Shown here piece by piece: positions 28,918 through 38,304 of a stretch of 64,000 nt of DNA; position 1 is the stretch's first letter, and every line of letters begins with the position of its first letter. Made by a program: the position numbers and the translations under genes. Location of the stretch: the NCBI RefSeq assembly GCF_018861735.1, contig NZ_JAHLEB010000011.1:1-64000 (forward strand), written 5' to 3'. The stretch comes from Clostridium lacusfryxellense (GTDB lineage: Bacteria; Bacillota; Clostridia; Clostridiales; Clostridiaceae). The notes under the pieces are model-generated. The model was not told where the DNA came from. It ran no database searches and saw only the letters and a list, made by a program, of their open reading frames with translations.

Positions 28918-28919
28918 AG

Positions 28920-29504
28920 TTACACCCCTTCCCTTGGAACAATGTGACATTTTCTACATCTTGCTTCGTATGATTCTGTAGCACCTATTAATACAATAGG
29001 ATCCTCATATTTGGCTGGTTTCCCATTAATTAAACGTTGAGTTCTAGTAGCCGGATTGCCACACACCACACATATAGCCTGAATTTTATCAATAAATTCC
29101 GCTACAGCGAGAAGTGTAGGTATAGGTCCAAAAGGAACACCCCTAAAATCCATGTCTAGTCCCGCACATATAACTCTTTTATTATTATCAGCAAGTGTTG
29201 TAATTACATCGACTATTCCCTTATCAAAAAACTGTACCTCATCTATAGCAACAACCTGTGTATCATCATCTATAAGGCCTAATATCTGCGTACTATCCTT
29301 AACTGGAATTGCATCTACCTTAGTCCCACAGTGCGATACCACATCTACATTACTGTATCTATTATCAATCTCAGGTTTAAACACCTGCACCTTTTGCTTT
29401 GCAATTTTTATTCTTCTTATTCTGCGTATAAGTTCCTCTGACTTTCCACTGTACATAGGCCCTATAATAACTTCCACCCAGCCATGATTTTTGGGTCCGT
29501 ACAT
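28920..29504 (-). CDS. tdk: Thymidine kinase
   Basis: Type II thymidine kinase of nucleoside salvage: dTMP from thymidine and ATP. The 194 residues have the P-loop [15 protein letters not shown] (about 13-27), the Walker B-like [10 protein letters not shown] and the structural zinc site made of [14 protein letters not shown] and CRKCH. The start at 29504 is used because GGAGGT lies seven bases upstream; an earlier ATG overlaps that site. Confidence 0.96.
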   Translation of the reverse strand: MYGPKNHGWVEVIIGPMYSGKSEELIRRIRRIKIAKQKVQVFKPEIDNRYSNVDVVSHCGTKVDAIPVKDSTQILGLIDDDTQVVAIDEVQFFDKGIVDVITTLADNNKRVICAGLDMDFRGVPFGPIPTLLAVAEFIDKIQAICVVCGNPATRTQRLINGKPAKYEDPIVLIGATESYEARCRKCHIVPREGV

Positions 29505-29688
29505 ATTCACTACCTCCATTTTGTTAATTCACATTTTAATAATCTTCAGTCAAACTCTAATCATATAATTATATATTGCAACCAAATTTAGAATTACAAA
29601 TATAATTTTAAAATCCAATAAAAGTCTGTATATTTATATTTTATCAAATTTATGCTCTATGTTAAAGTAAAAAATAATTTTATTCTTA

Positions 29689-29718
29689 TTGACTTAATTA
29701 TTAATTATATGATAAAAT
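29689..29718 (+). promoter_or_regulatory. Promoter of rpmE
   Basis: TTGACT and TAAAAT with 18-base spacing, about 50 bases before the rpmE start. The remaining part of the 29505-29688 gap is AT-rich and should contain the divergent tdk promoter. Confidence 0.6.
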
Positions 29719-29769
29719 TGAATAGTTGACAATACGGATACATATTTATTTTAGAAAGAGGTGAAAAAT

Positions 29770-29988
29770 ATGCAAGAAGGAATACATCCAGAATACCATA
29801 ATGATACAGTTGTTAAATGCGCATGTGGAAACACTTTTATTACAGGATCTACTAAACAAGAACTTAAAGTAGACGTATGTTCTAATTGCCATCCATTCTA
29901 TACTGGTAAGCAAAAGAATATTGATGCCGGTGGAAGAGTTGATAGATTCATGAAGAAATTTAACATAAAAAATGAAGATGTAGAATAA
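29770..29988 (+). CDS. rpmE: 50S ribosomal protein L31 (zinc-binding form)
   Basis: L31 bridges the ribosomal subunits. The 72-residue protein carries both cysteine pairs of the zinc form (CACG and CSNC), so it is the C+ type that also serves as a zinc reserve and is replaced by a C- paralogue under zinc starvation in some bacteria. The ATG at 29770 follows AGAGGTG; the GTG at 29761 lies in the ribosome binding site. It is the only plus-strand gene in this stretch and converges on rho. Confidence 0.96.
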   Translation: MQEGIHPEYHNDTVVKCACGNTFITGSTKQELKVDVCSNCHPFYTGKQKNIDAGGRVDRFMKKFNIKNEDVE

Positions 29989-29994
29989 TATATT

Positions 29995-30029
29995 AATGGA
30001 AAAGATTTAATTATCTTTTCCATTTTTTT
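29995..30029. terminator. Bidirectional terminator between rpmE and rho
   Basis: AATGGAAAAGAT/ATCTTTTCCATT stem followed by T7. Confidence 0.85.
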
Positions 30030-30032
30030 ATT

Positions 30033-31553
30033 TTATTTAGCTAAAATCTCAAAATTCTTATTTATCATTTCTAAAAATTCTTTATTATTCTTAGTTTGAG
30101 ATATTATATTTAGAAGTTTTTCTGTTACCCCGTTTGAGTTTCCTTCTCTATACATTATCTTTCTTAAATTGTATATAGTCTCCATTTCAATCTTAGTGAG
30201 TAATAAGTCTTCTCTTCTTGTTCCTGATTTATAGATATCTATAGCTGGGAATATTCTCTTTTCTTGAAGTTTTCTATCTAAGTGAACTTCCATATTACCT
30301 GTTCCCTTAAATTCCTCAAAAATCATGTCATCCATTCTACTTCCTGTATCTACCAAAGCAGTAGCAAGTATTGTTAAACTTCCACCCTCTTCTATGTTCC
30401 TGGCAGCTCCAAAAAATTTCTTCGGCATAAGTATTGCAGCTGGGTCAAGTCCTCCAGACAAAGTTCTCCCTGATGGTGTTACAGTTAAATTGTAAGCTCT
30501 AGAAAGTCTTGTTAAGCTATCTAATAAAATAACTACATCTTGCCCTTGTTCAACCATCCTCTTAGCTCTTTCAAGTACCATATAAGCTACTTTTGTATGA
30601 TGATCTGGCTCTTCATCAAAAGTTGAATATATAACCTCGCCTTTAATAGATCTCTGCATATCAGTAACTTCTTCGGGCCTCTCATCTATTAAAACAACAA
30701 TTAATTTTATATCTGGGTGATTTATAGAGATACTATTAGCGATTTTTTTAAGAAGTGTTGTTTTTCCTGCCTTTGGTGGTGCTACAATTATACCTCGTTG
30801 TCCTTTTCCTATAGGAGAAATAATATCCATAATCCTAGAAGACAAGTCATTTGAAGTAGTTTCTAGTCTCAATCTTTCTGTAGGGTAAATAGGCGTTAAC
30901 TTTTCAAAAGGTCTTCTACCTACAGCTCTATCTGGATTTTCTCCATTTACTCCCTGCACATATAATAAAGCCTTAAATTTTTCGCCTTCCTTAGGTATTC
31001 TAACTTTACCTTCTACTTCATCACCTGTTTTCAAGTTAAATCTTCTGATTTGAGATGGTGAAACATAAATATCGTCAGATCCTGATAAATAATTATGTCC
31101 TCTTAGAAAACCATAACTATTATTTTCTATAATTTCTAGAACTCCTCTAGCTGAGCCAGATTCATTTATCATTTCCTGCAATTTTTCTTTTTTATTTTCA
31201 TTTTGATTTTTAAATCCTGTATCAATTACTTCATTATCGTTCTGATTTTTAAAGCCTGTATCAATCATTTGATTTTCAGCAGATTGTGAACTCTGAATAG
31301 GTGTTACCTCGATTGGCTTTTCTGTTTTCACTGCTATACTATCCTCAATTGTAGGAGTTATTGTAGAAGTGATTTTAGGGCTTATTTTTTCTCTTAGAAT
31401 AACTCCATCCTTTTTTACGGAAACTGGCGTTATTTTCTTAATTTCCTCAAGTAACTCATTTTTTTTAAGTTTAGATATATTTTTTATGCCGAGTTCTTTA
31501 CAGTGTTCTCTCAGCTCGACAACAGTCATATTGTCTATTTCTTTGTTTATCAA
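30033..31553 (-). CDS. rho: Transcription termination factor Rho
   Basis: Rho is a hexameric RNA-dependent ATPase that ends transcription. The 506 residues comprise an N-terminal SAP-like helix bundle (about 1-42, [19 protein letters not shown]), an unusual polar linker (about 43-128), the cold-shock-type RNA-binding domain (about 135-205, with NNSYGFLRG and [13 protein letters not shown]) and the RecA-like motor with Walker [13 protein letters not shown] (about 262-273) and Walker [17 protein letters not shown]. The linker contains two 13-residue tandem repeats starting IDTGFKNQN (about 97-122). The start codon is TTG, seven bases after GGAGGTG. The linker makes this Rho longer than the usual 420-430 residues, as in several clostridia. 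Confidence 0.96.
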   Translation of the reverse strand: MINKEIDNMTVVELREHCKELGIKNISKLKKNELLEEIKKITPVSVKKDGVILREKISPKITSTITPTIEDSIAVKTEKPIEVTPIQSSQSAENQMIDTGFKNQNDNEVIDTGFKNQNENKKEKLQEMINESGSARGVLEIIENNSYGFLRGHNYLSGSDDIYVSPSQIRRFNLKTGDEVEGKVRIPKEGEKFKALLYVQGVNGENPDRAVGRRPFEKLTPIYPTERLRLETTSNDLSSRIMDIISPIGKGQRGIIVAPPKAGKTTLLKKIANSISINHPDIKLIVVLIDERPEEVTDMQRSIKGEVIYSTFDEEPDHHTKVAYMVLERAKRMVEQGQDVVILLDSLTRLSRAYNLTVTPSGRTLSGGLDPAAILMPKKFFGAARNIEEGGSLTILATALVDTGSRMDDMIFEEFKGTGNMEVHLDRKLQEKRIFPAIDIYKSGTRREDLLLTKIEMETIYNLRKIMYREGNSNGVTEKLLNIISQTKNNKEFLEMINKNFEILAK

Positions 31554-31760
31554 AAATCTGCACCTCCGAAGGGTATTTATATAATATCTATTTAATAAAT
31601 ATCATGGGAATTTAATTTAATTCGATTCTACTATCCAATGAATTTTTAGAAATGATATATATGCTAATTATATCCTATTTAATAATTTTAATCCACTATA
31701 TTTAAAATTACCATTAACCTCCAAAGTTCTATGCAAATATAATAACGAGTCTTCCTATTT

Positions 31761-32120
31761 CTATATCAATGCGTAAACTTTCTCTATAGTTTGTCTATAT
31801 TCATTCACCTTTTCTATAACCTTCTCGACTTTACCAATTAAAAATATAGGCAAGGCTAATTGCTCACATCCCCCTATAACCATGCTTCTTTTTAATAGCT
31901 CATTAATATTATAATGATAAATATGATACTCATAGCAAAGAGGACATTTTACTTTCACTAATATTTCATTACCATTATTCACATTGACGCTTATTGATGG
32001 TAATTTTGTATTCATACTCTCTATTTCAAATATAGTAAGTTGTTCAATTTTATACTTGCCACTAGAATTTTTTAAAGCCATTGCAATATTAGTATCGAAT
32101 ATCAATAACTTCGCCCCCAT
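31761..32120 (-). CDS. Conserved hypothetical protein with CPLC motif
   Basis: A 119-residue protein I do not recognise. It has a mostly beta N-terminal half, a KCPLCYEYHIYHYN segment (about residues 58-71) whose Cys and His residues could bind a metal, and a C-terminal helix rich in charged residues. It lies between pyrG and rho. The start is uncertain: the ATG at 32120 has little ribosome binding site, while a TTG five codons later (32105) follows GGGGG. Confidence 0.55.
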   Translation of the reverse strand: MGAKLLIFDTNIAMALKNSSGKYKIEQLTIFEIESMNTKLPSISVNVNNGNEILVKVKCPLCYEYHIYHYNINELLKRSMVIGGCEQLALPIFLIGKVEKVIEKVNEYRQTIEKVYALI

Positions 32121-32210
32121 ATTTAAACCTTATTTATCACACTATATTATATAATATTAAATTCTATAAATCTTATTAAATTCCTTCTATATTTATTTAA
32201 TAATAAACAT

Positions 32211-32260
32211 AAAAATATCCTATAGGATAGATTTTAAAATTCATCTACTCTATAGGATAT
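32211..32260 (-). terminator. Terminator downstream of pyrG
   Basis: ATATCCTATAG pairs with CTATAGGATAT around a 21-base middle and is followed by TTTTTA on the minus strand. Confidence 0.75.
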
Positions 32261-32283
32261 TGTTAAATCATATTTATTATGTT

Positions 32284-33942
<1,659 letters not shown>

Positions 33943-34050
33943 TCATTATAATTGCTAGTTTTTAAACTTTAATATATTATTAATGTTTTAATTATGTATT
34001 ATTGATTATGTAAAACTTTTAAAAAGTCTATACTTTTTTATTAAAATAGC

Positions 34051-34079
34051 TTGACAAATGTTCCAAGCAATTTTATAAT
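34051..34079 (+). promoter_or_regulatory. Consensus SigA promoter on the plus strand, no gene downstream
   Basis: TTGACA and TATAAT separated by exactly 17 bases. It points away from pyrG and into the 3' end of the minus-strand gene at 34230. No coding region follows it. Confidence 0.65.
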
Positions 34080-34086
34080 AGAAATT

Positions 34087-34117
34087 ACCCTATAAATATA
34101 ATGGTATAGGTTTTTTT
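34087..34117 (+). terminator. Hairpin plus T7 just after the orphan promoter
   Basis: CCTATA and TATAGG pair around a ten-base loop and are followed by seven T. A transcript from the promoter at 34051-34079 would meet this signal within about 35 bases. Confidence 0.5.
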
Positions 34118-34229
34118 AAAACAATATTAATATCTTATCACACTTTTTTATCATTCACCAGTGTTTTTTTGTTTTTCTTTTTTTCACGTCATTTATTTCG
34201 CTTTCTTTCATGTGGTAATCCATTCATAA

Positions 34230-34523
34230 TCATTCTATTTTTTCTAATATATTTTCTATTTCAAAATACATTTCTCTAAATTCTCTATTTATAAAAAATT
34301 GTTCCTCTGCTTTCTTTAAACCATAATTAGCTGCCCTTTTACTAGGTATCAGTAAATCCTTATAAATACTTTCAGTATCTTTACATTTAAACTTTTTAAA
34401 TAATAAGAACAATACATACTTATATTCCTTATTCCTTGATATCTTTAATGTATCATATCTTTTTATACCTTTAACATAGCAGATAGCTTCTATTATCTTC
34501 TCATAATCAATATTGGCATACAT
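34230..34523 (-). CDS. Small conserved protein, possibly DnaA domain IV-like
   Basis: A 97-residue basic helical protein. The pattern YKYVLFLLFKKFKCKDTESIYKDLLI followed by SKRAANYGLKKAEEQF resembles the helix-turn-helix arrangement of the DnaA C-terminal DNA-binding domain, but the DnaA signature itself is absent, so this is only an inference. The start at 34523 is chosen because AGGGGTGG lies close upstream. Upstream of it, ATTATTGTCA and TGACAATAAT (about 34551-34583) form an inverted repeat that could be an operator. Confidence 0.6.
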   Translation of the reverse strand: MYANIDYEKIIEAICYVKGIKRYDTLKISRNKEYKYVLFLLFKKFKCKDTESIYKDLLIPSKRAANYGLKKAEEQFFINREFREMYFEIENILEKIE

Positions 34524-34610
34524 TAAACCACCCCTAGCTCCTCTAGACATTATTGTCATTAATTAAATTATTGACAATAATCCACAAAAACTATCAATAG
34601 AATGCAATTC

Positions 34611-34849
34611 GTATGATGTTTCTCCTGTGAGACTCCAAATAAAAGTTTGAAACGTGAAATTCCATTAAGAAATTCTAATCTTTTGCAAATATAAAATTCT
34701 CTAACACTCACATTCGGCTTGCGCCGGTTCGCTAGCCTTCCTTCCAGTCAGACTCACGAGAATTTTATATTTGCAAAAGAAGAATTTTAAATGGAATTTC
34801 AATGTTTCTGCTCTTCTTATTTGGACTCACTCCCGGATAAACTTCATAC
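34611..34849 (+). repeat. Quasi-palindromic 239-bp element, copy A
   Basis: Two arms of about 90 bases, beginning GTATGATG and ending TTCATAC, pair with each other nearly throughout. The inner stem is TTTTGCAAATATAAAATTCTC, present as an exact inverted pair (about 34681-34701 and 34758-34777). The apical 55 bases contain a small CGGC/GCCG hairpin. There is no coding capacity. It is homologous over its full length to copy B in inverted orientation and partly to copy C. No target-site duplication is evident. Confidence 0.85.
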
Positions 34850-35017
34850 TGTATGTCCAGTTATATTGTTCAACAACAAAAACCGTTCTAGTTTTTTGCA
34901 AGTGCCTGTACCTTACATGGATATTGTTTTAAATGAGGTAATCCGTTGATGATTCTAAACTACTTAAAATAAAGGGTTTATAATTTATTTATCATAAATA
35001 TCGAATGGCGCTGTAGT

Positions 35018-35388
35018 ATGACTAAACGAGAACTAACTTTTTATGACGTTCTATCATATCTTGAAAAGTTACCATACAAAAGGCATTACAAGACTTATTT
35101 AAAGACAATATGATAGATTATATTTTTGACAGAGAGCTTATGTTATATTAGGAGTTTTACATTCTTAAAAAGGTAAATAGCCTCTCTCTTGCAAGTGTGA
35201 ATGAACTCCATTCAGATATAAATCAATTTATTTCTATGCGAGACAACGCAGATAAAAAAGCATTTATTTATAAGTTAAATGTTTTCTTCAAAAATAAAAA
35301 TACCCTTAAGCCCTTACATTACGAAGGTTTAAAGATACTTTTTATTAATTTCTTATATACGATCCACACTATATACCTCTTAGCGTAA
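35018..35388 (+). pseudogene. Degenerate coding remnant between repeat copies A and B
   Basis: Two short frames look protein-like: 31 residues from the ATG at 35018 (TKRELTFYDVLSYLEKLPYK...) and about 78 residues before the stop at 35388, readable from near 35155 and containing NELHSDINQFISMRDNADKK. They are in different frames and have no proper start. I cannot name a parent gene. The stretch 34850-35017 shows nothing else. Confidence 0.3.
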
Positions 35389-35398
35389 ATATGATATA

Positions 35399-35637
35399 GT
35401 ATGAATTTCTACGGGAGTGACATGAAATAAGAAGTGCAGAAACATTGAAAGTTGGTTTAGAAATTCTTGTTTTGCAAATATAAAATTCTCGTAAGCCTGA
35501 CTGGAAGGAAGGCTAGCGAACCGGCGAATGCCGAATGTGAGCGATAGTGAATTTTATATTTGCAAAACAATAGAATTTTTTAATCAACTTTCACGTTTCA
35601 AATTCTTATTTCATGTCACGCAGGAGAAACTTCATAC
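35399..35637 (-). repeat. Quasi-palindromic 239-bp element, copy B (inverted to A)
   Basis: Same length and plan as copy A but in the opposite orientation. It keeps the inner stem TTTTGCAAATATAAAATTC and the apical core GCCGGTTCGCTAGCCTTCC. Compared with A, the outer stem changes from ACTCCAAATAA to ACATGAAATAA and the middle stem from AATTCCATT to AAGTTGATT, with matching changes in the opposite arm. Confidence 0.85.
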
Positions 35638-35645
35638 CGATTGCA

Positions 35646-36065
35646 CTATACCTTAATATTAATTTGAAGTGTTGTACTTAAACTTTGTTGATTTCCTATT
35701 ATCATATCATAATCTATAAATACTTCTCCACCATTGTTATCTATATTCATTTTCAGTTCCCTTGTATCTACAGTTAAATCTAAAGCCCCATGAGGTGTAT
35801 TATATAATGTTAGATCCCTTGAATATTTTTTAAAATTCATTTCAGTATTAGTAGTTCCAGTTCTTATTAGCGTAAATTTTTCTTGATCAATTTTCAATGT
35901 AGTTGTAGTTCCCTTCATTCCAGAAATCTCTGTTTCTTCATATACTGCATAATAACAATTATCTTTTTTATAAAATTCACCAGGTGTTACCACCTCTATT
36001 GCATCACCATCATCTTCATTATCTGATTGTCTACTAACTACTGAAATTATTGCTTTTCTTTTCAT
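35646..36065 (-). CDS. DUF1934 protein (YwiB-like)
   Basis: A 139-residue soluble protein of the DUF1934 family, predicted to form a small beta-barrel of calycin type; the function is unknown. The family pattern is visible in TPGEFYKKDNCYYAVYEETEISGMKGTTTTLKI (27-59), LTLYNTPHGALDLTVDTRELKM and the C-terminal IDYDMIIGNQQSLSTTLQINI. GAGGGGT precedes the ATG. It lies 14 bases after the PP-loop gene, so the two are probably in one operon. Confidence 0.85.
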   Translation of the reverse strand: MKRKAIISVVSRQSDNEDDGDAIEVVTPGEFYKKDNCYYAVYEETEISGMKGTTTTLKIDQEKFTLIRTGTTNTEMNFKKYSRDLTLYNTPHGALDLTVDTRELKMNIDNNGGEVFIDYDMIIGNQQSLSTTLQINIKV

Positions 36066-36079
36066 GAATTTACCCCTCG

Positions 36080-37063
36080 CTAATTTATAATATAGTTTTT
36101 TATTTCTTCTTCCGTGCTAGGCGCTGCATCTATAGTCTTATTTAGGTTATCTTCATTTACTCCATAAATAATAGATACAATTTTTTCGTCTCTCGCTTTA
36201 CAGTACCGTCCCGTTATCCTTGCAGCTAGTTCAATATCCTCAACTTCACTTTTGCCAACCACGGCCACTGTAGACCCGTTGTGATCTCTGGCTATAAACA
36301 TCAAATCTTCATCTGTTAAAAGTTGTTCTAGCAATTCCCCTTCAGTCTCCGTTCTTGTAGATATAATTTTAGCATCCTTAGATGACCTAAAATGTCTACC
36401 TATTTTAAGTAATTGTAAGTCTTTCTTCGATACATCTTTTTTATACTTTAAAAGGTCTTTAAGTCTTACAGAATAGTTAGGTTCCGTAAGTTTGCATCCA
36501 CCTGCAGGCGAAGGATACTCTAAAATTCCCCACTTCTTAGCGAGCTCTATTTGAACTTTTCTGTTTCGTCCTTTTATATCCAAAAGAGCTTCTCTATCTA
36601 TGAGCCCATCTATCTCCATTTGAGTTGGATTTAGATTTTTCGCGCATAATGGTCTTAATATCTTATGTCCTATACCAGATTCATTTTTAACAATATCTAA
36701 AGCTGATCTATTTTGAGACATAGGTCTTTGATTTAAGACTTCTCCTGTTATAATAAAATCCGCATGATATTTTTCTAATAATTCTCCACAATATCTCATC
36801 ATCATAGCATGACAATCTATGCAAGGGTTCATATTTTTACCATACCCATGCTTTGGGTCCTTTACCATTTCAAGATGCTTTTCCGAAAAATCTACAACCA
36901 CGAGCGGTATATCTATTTGTTTAACGATTTTAATCGCATTCTTTTCACTAAAAAAGTTTGATTTAAAGCATATTCCAATGACTTCTATTCCTTGATCTTT
37001 TACTAGTTTTGCTGCAAGTGTACTATCAAGGCCTCCGGAAATCATAGCTAAAGCTGTTGTCAT
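36080..37063 (-). CDS. PP-loop sulfurtransferase-like protein with NFACT-type domain
   Basis: The 327-residue protein starts with the PP-loop ATP-pyrophosphatase motif SGGLDST (9-15) and carries a cysteine motif NPCIDCHAMMMRY (about residues 79-91) and PSPAGGCKLTEP (about 184-195). This fits the ThiI/MnmA-like group that thiolates tRNA or related substrates. The C-terminal part (about 220-300; IGRHFRSSKDAKIISTRTETEGELLE...) resembles the RNA-binding NFACT-R/DUF814 domain. The precise substrate is unknown. AGAAGGAG precedes the ATG. The gene follows ddl closely. Confidence 0.75.
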   Translation of the reverse strand: MTTALAMISGGLDSTLAAKLVKDQGIEVIGICFKSNFFSEKNAIKIVKQIDIPLVVVDFSEKHLEMVKDPKHGYGKNMNPCIDCHAMMMRYCGELLEKYHADFIITGEVLNQRPMSQNRSALDIVKNESGIGHKILRPLCAKNLNPTQMEIDGLIDREALLDIKGRNRKVQIELAKKWGILEYPSPAGGCKLTEPNYSVRLKDLLKYKKDVSKKDLQLLKIGRHFRSSKDAKIISTRTETEGELLEQLLTDEDLMFIARDHNGSTVAVVGKSEVEDIELAARITGRYCKARDEKIVSIIYGVNEDNLNKTIDAAPSTEEEIKNYIIN

Positions 37064-37077
37064 AAAAAATTCTCCTT

Positions 37078-38109
37078 CTACTTATTATTTCTCTCTATAG
37101 CGAGTTCAATAAGTTCATCAATAAGCCCTATATATGTTTTACCTGTAGCTTGCCACATTTTAGGATACATACTTATTTTAGTAAATCCAGGTATAGTATT
37201 AACCTCATTTAGATAAACCTCTTCAGTTTCCTTATCTACTAGAAAGTCAACTCTTGCCATTCCCGCACAATCTAATATTTGATAAATTCTTATAGCTTCT
37301 GCTTTAATAACATCAAGTTTAACTGATGAGAGTGCTGCAGGTATCAATAGCTTAGATGCTTCACTTTTATATTTAGCCTCATAATCATAAAATTCTTTTG
37401 CTGGAATTACTTCTCCAGGCACAGACGCTTCTGGGGAATCATTTCCAAGCACAGCTACCTCTATTTCTCTTGCATTTATAGCTTGCTCAACAAGAATCTT
37501 TCTGTCATATTTAAGGGCCTCTTCGACTCCAAGCATTAATTCACTTTTGTTATGAGCCTTTGATATACCAACAGAAGAACCACCATTAGATGGTTTTATA
37601 AATACTGAATACCCTAGTTTTTTTTCTATTTTGTCTATTATCAATTCTTTATTTTGATCGTATTCAAAAGCATTTACTACCACATAATCTGCTTGCTTTA
37701 CATTAAATTTTTCAAGTAAATATTTGGTATATATTTTATCCATGCAAATAGCAGAAGCCATTACACCTGGTCCTACGCAAGGAATATTGGATAACTTACA
37801 CATACCTTGAATAGTACCATCTTCACCAAATAACCCATGAAGTACTGGGAAAACTACGTCTACTTCTTTATTGAATAAAAGGTTTTGCCCATCTGCTATC
37901 TTATAATATTCGTCTGTTTCCCATTTTCCATCTTCTATATTCTCTACGGCTCCAGTATATTCAAACCATAAACCTTCTTTAGTTATTCCTATAGGATATA
38001 TGTCATATTTCGATTGATCAATATTTCTTAAAACTGAAGCTCCTGATGATCTAGAAACCTCATGTTCTGTGGACTGTCCGCCAAATAATATTGCTATTTT
38101 CTTTTTCAC
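37078..38109 (-). CDS. ddl: D-alanine--D-alanine ligase
   Basis: Ddl joins two D-alanines for the peptidoglycan stem peptide. The 343 residues form an ATP-grasp enzyme. Visible motifs are IAILFGGQSTEHEVSRSSG (N-terminus), VFPVLHGLFGEDGTIQGMCKL, FIKPSNGGSSVGISK (ATP-binding loop) and YLNEVNTIPGFTKISMYPKMW. The start is GTG after GGAGAGGG. The usual omega-loop Tyr or Phe that separates D-Ala-D-Ala from D-Ala-D-Lac or D-Ala-D-Ser ligases lies in the ATP-grasp segment EVIPAKEFYDYEAKY; the KEFYDYEAKY form supports a D-Ala-D-Ala ligase. Confidence 0.95.
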   Translation of the reverse strand: MKKKIAILFGGQSTEHEVSRSSGASVLRNIDQSKYDIYPIGITKEGLWFEYTGAVENIEDGKWETDEYYKIADGQNLLFNKEVDVVFPVLHGLFGEDGTIQGMCKLSNIPCVGPGVMASAICMDKIYTKYLLEKFNVKQADYVVVNAFEYDQNKELIIDKIEKKLGYSVFIKPSNGGSSVGISKAHNKSELMLGVEEALKYDRKILVEQAINAREIEVAVLGNDSPEASVPGEVIPAKEFYDYEAKYKSEASKLLIPAALSSVKLDVIKAEAIRIYQILDCAGMARVDFLVDKETEEVYLNEVNTIPGFTKISMYPKMWQATGKTYIGLIDELIELAIERNNK

Positions 38110-38245
38110 TTTCGCCCTCTCCTTATAACCATAATAATTAATATTATATCATCTTTAGCTATTGCTTTGTATTTTAATTTTTAAAACCTAATCTTCATTA
38201 TAACATTACTTCAAGATATAATAAGGAAATAATAAATAACTCAAT

Positions 38246-38292
38246 AAAAGAAAGGATATCTGCGCACTTTAAACACATATATCCTTTCTTTA
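38246..38292 (-). terminator. Terminator downstream of ypeB
   Basis: AAAGAAAGGATAT/ATATCCTTTCTTT stem around a 20-base loop, just after the ypeB stop. Confidence 0.7.
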
Positions 38293-38304
38293 ACCTTTGT
38301 TCAG

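Noticed and set aside
34611-34849. Copy A as an insertion sequence
   Set aside because: The element has no transposase frame and no visible target-site duplication, so only a non-autonomous element or structured RNA is supported.
34611-35637. Copies A and B as a CRISPR array
   Set aside because: There are only two units, in inverted orientation, 549 bp apart, with no short regular repeats and no cas genes.
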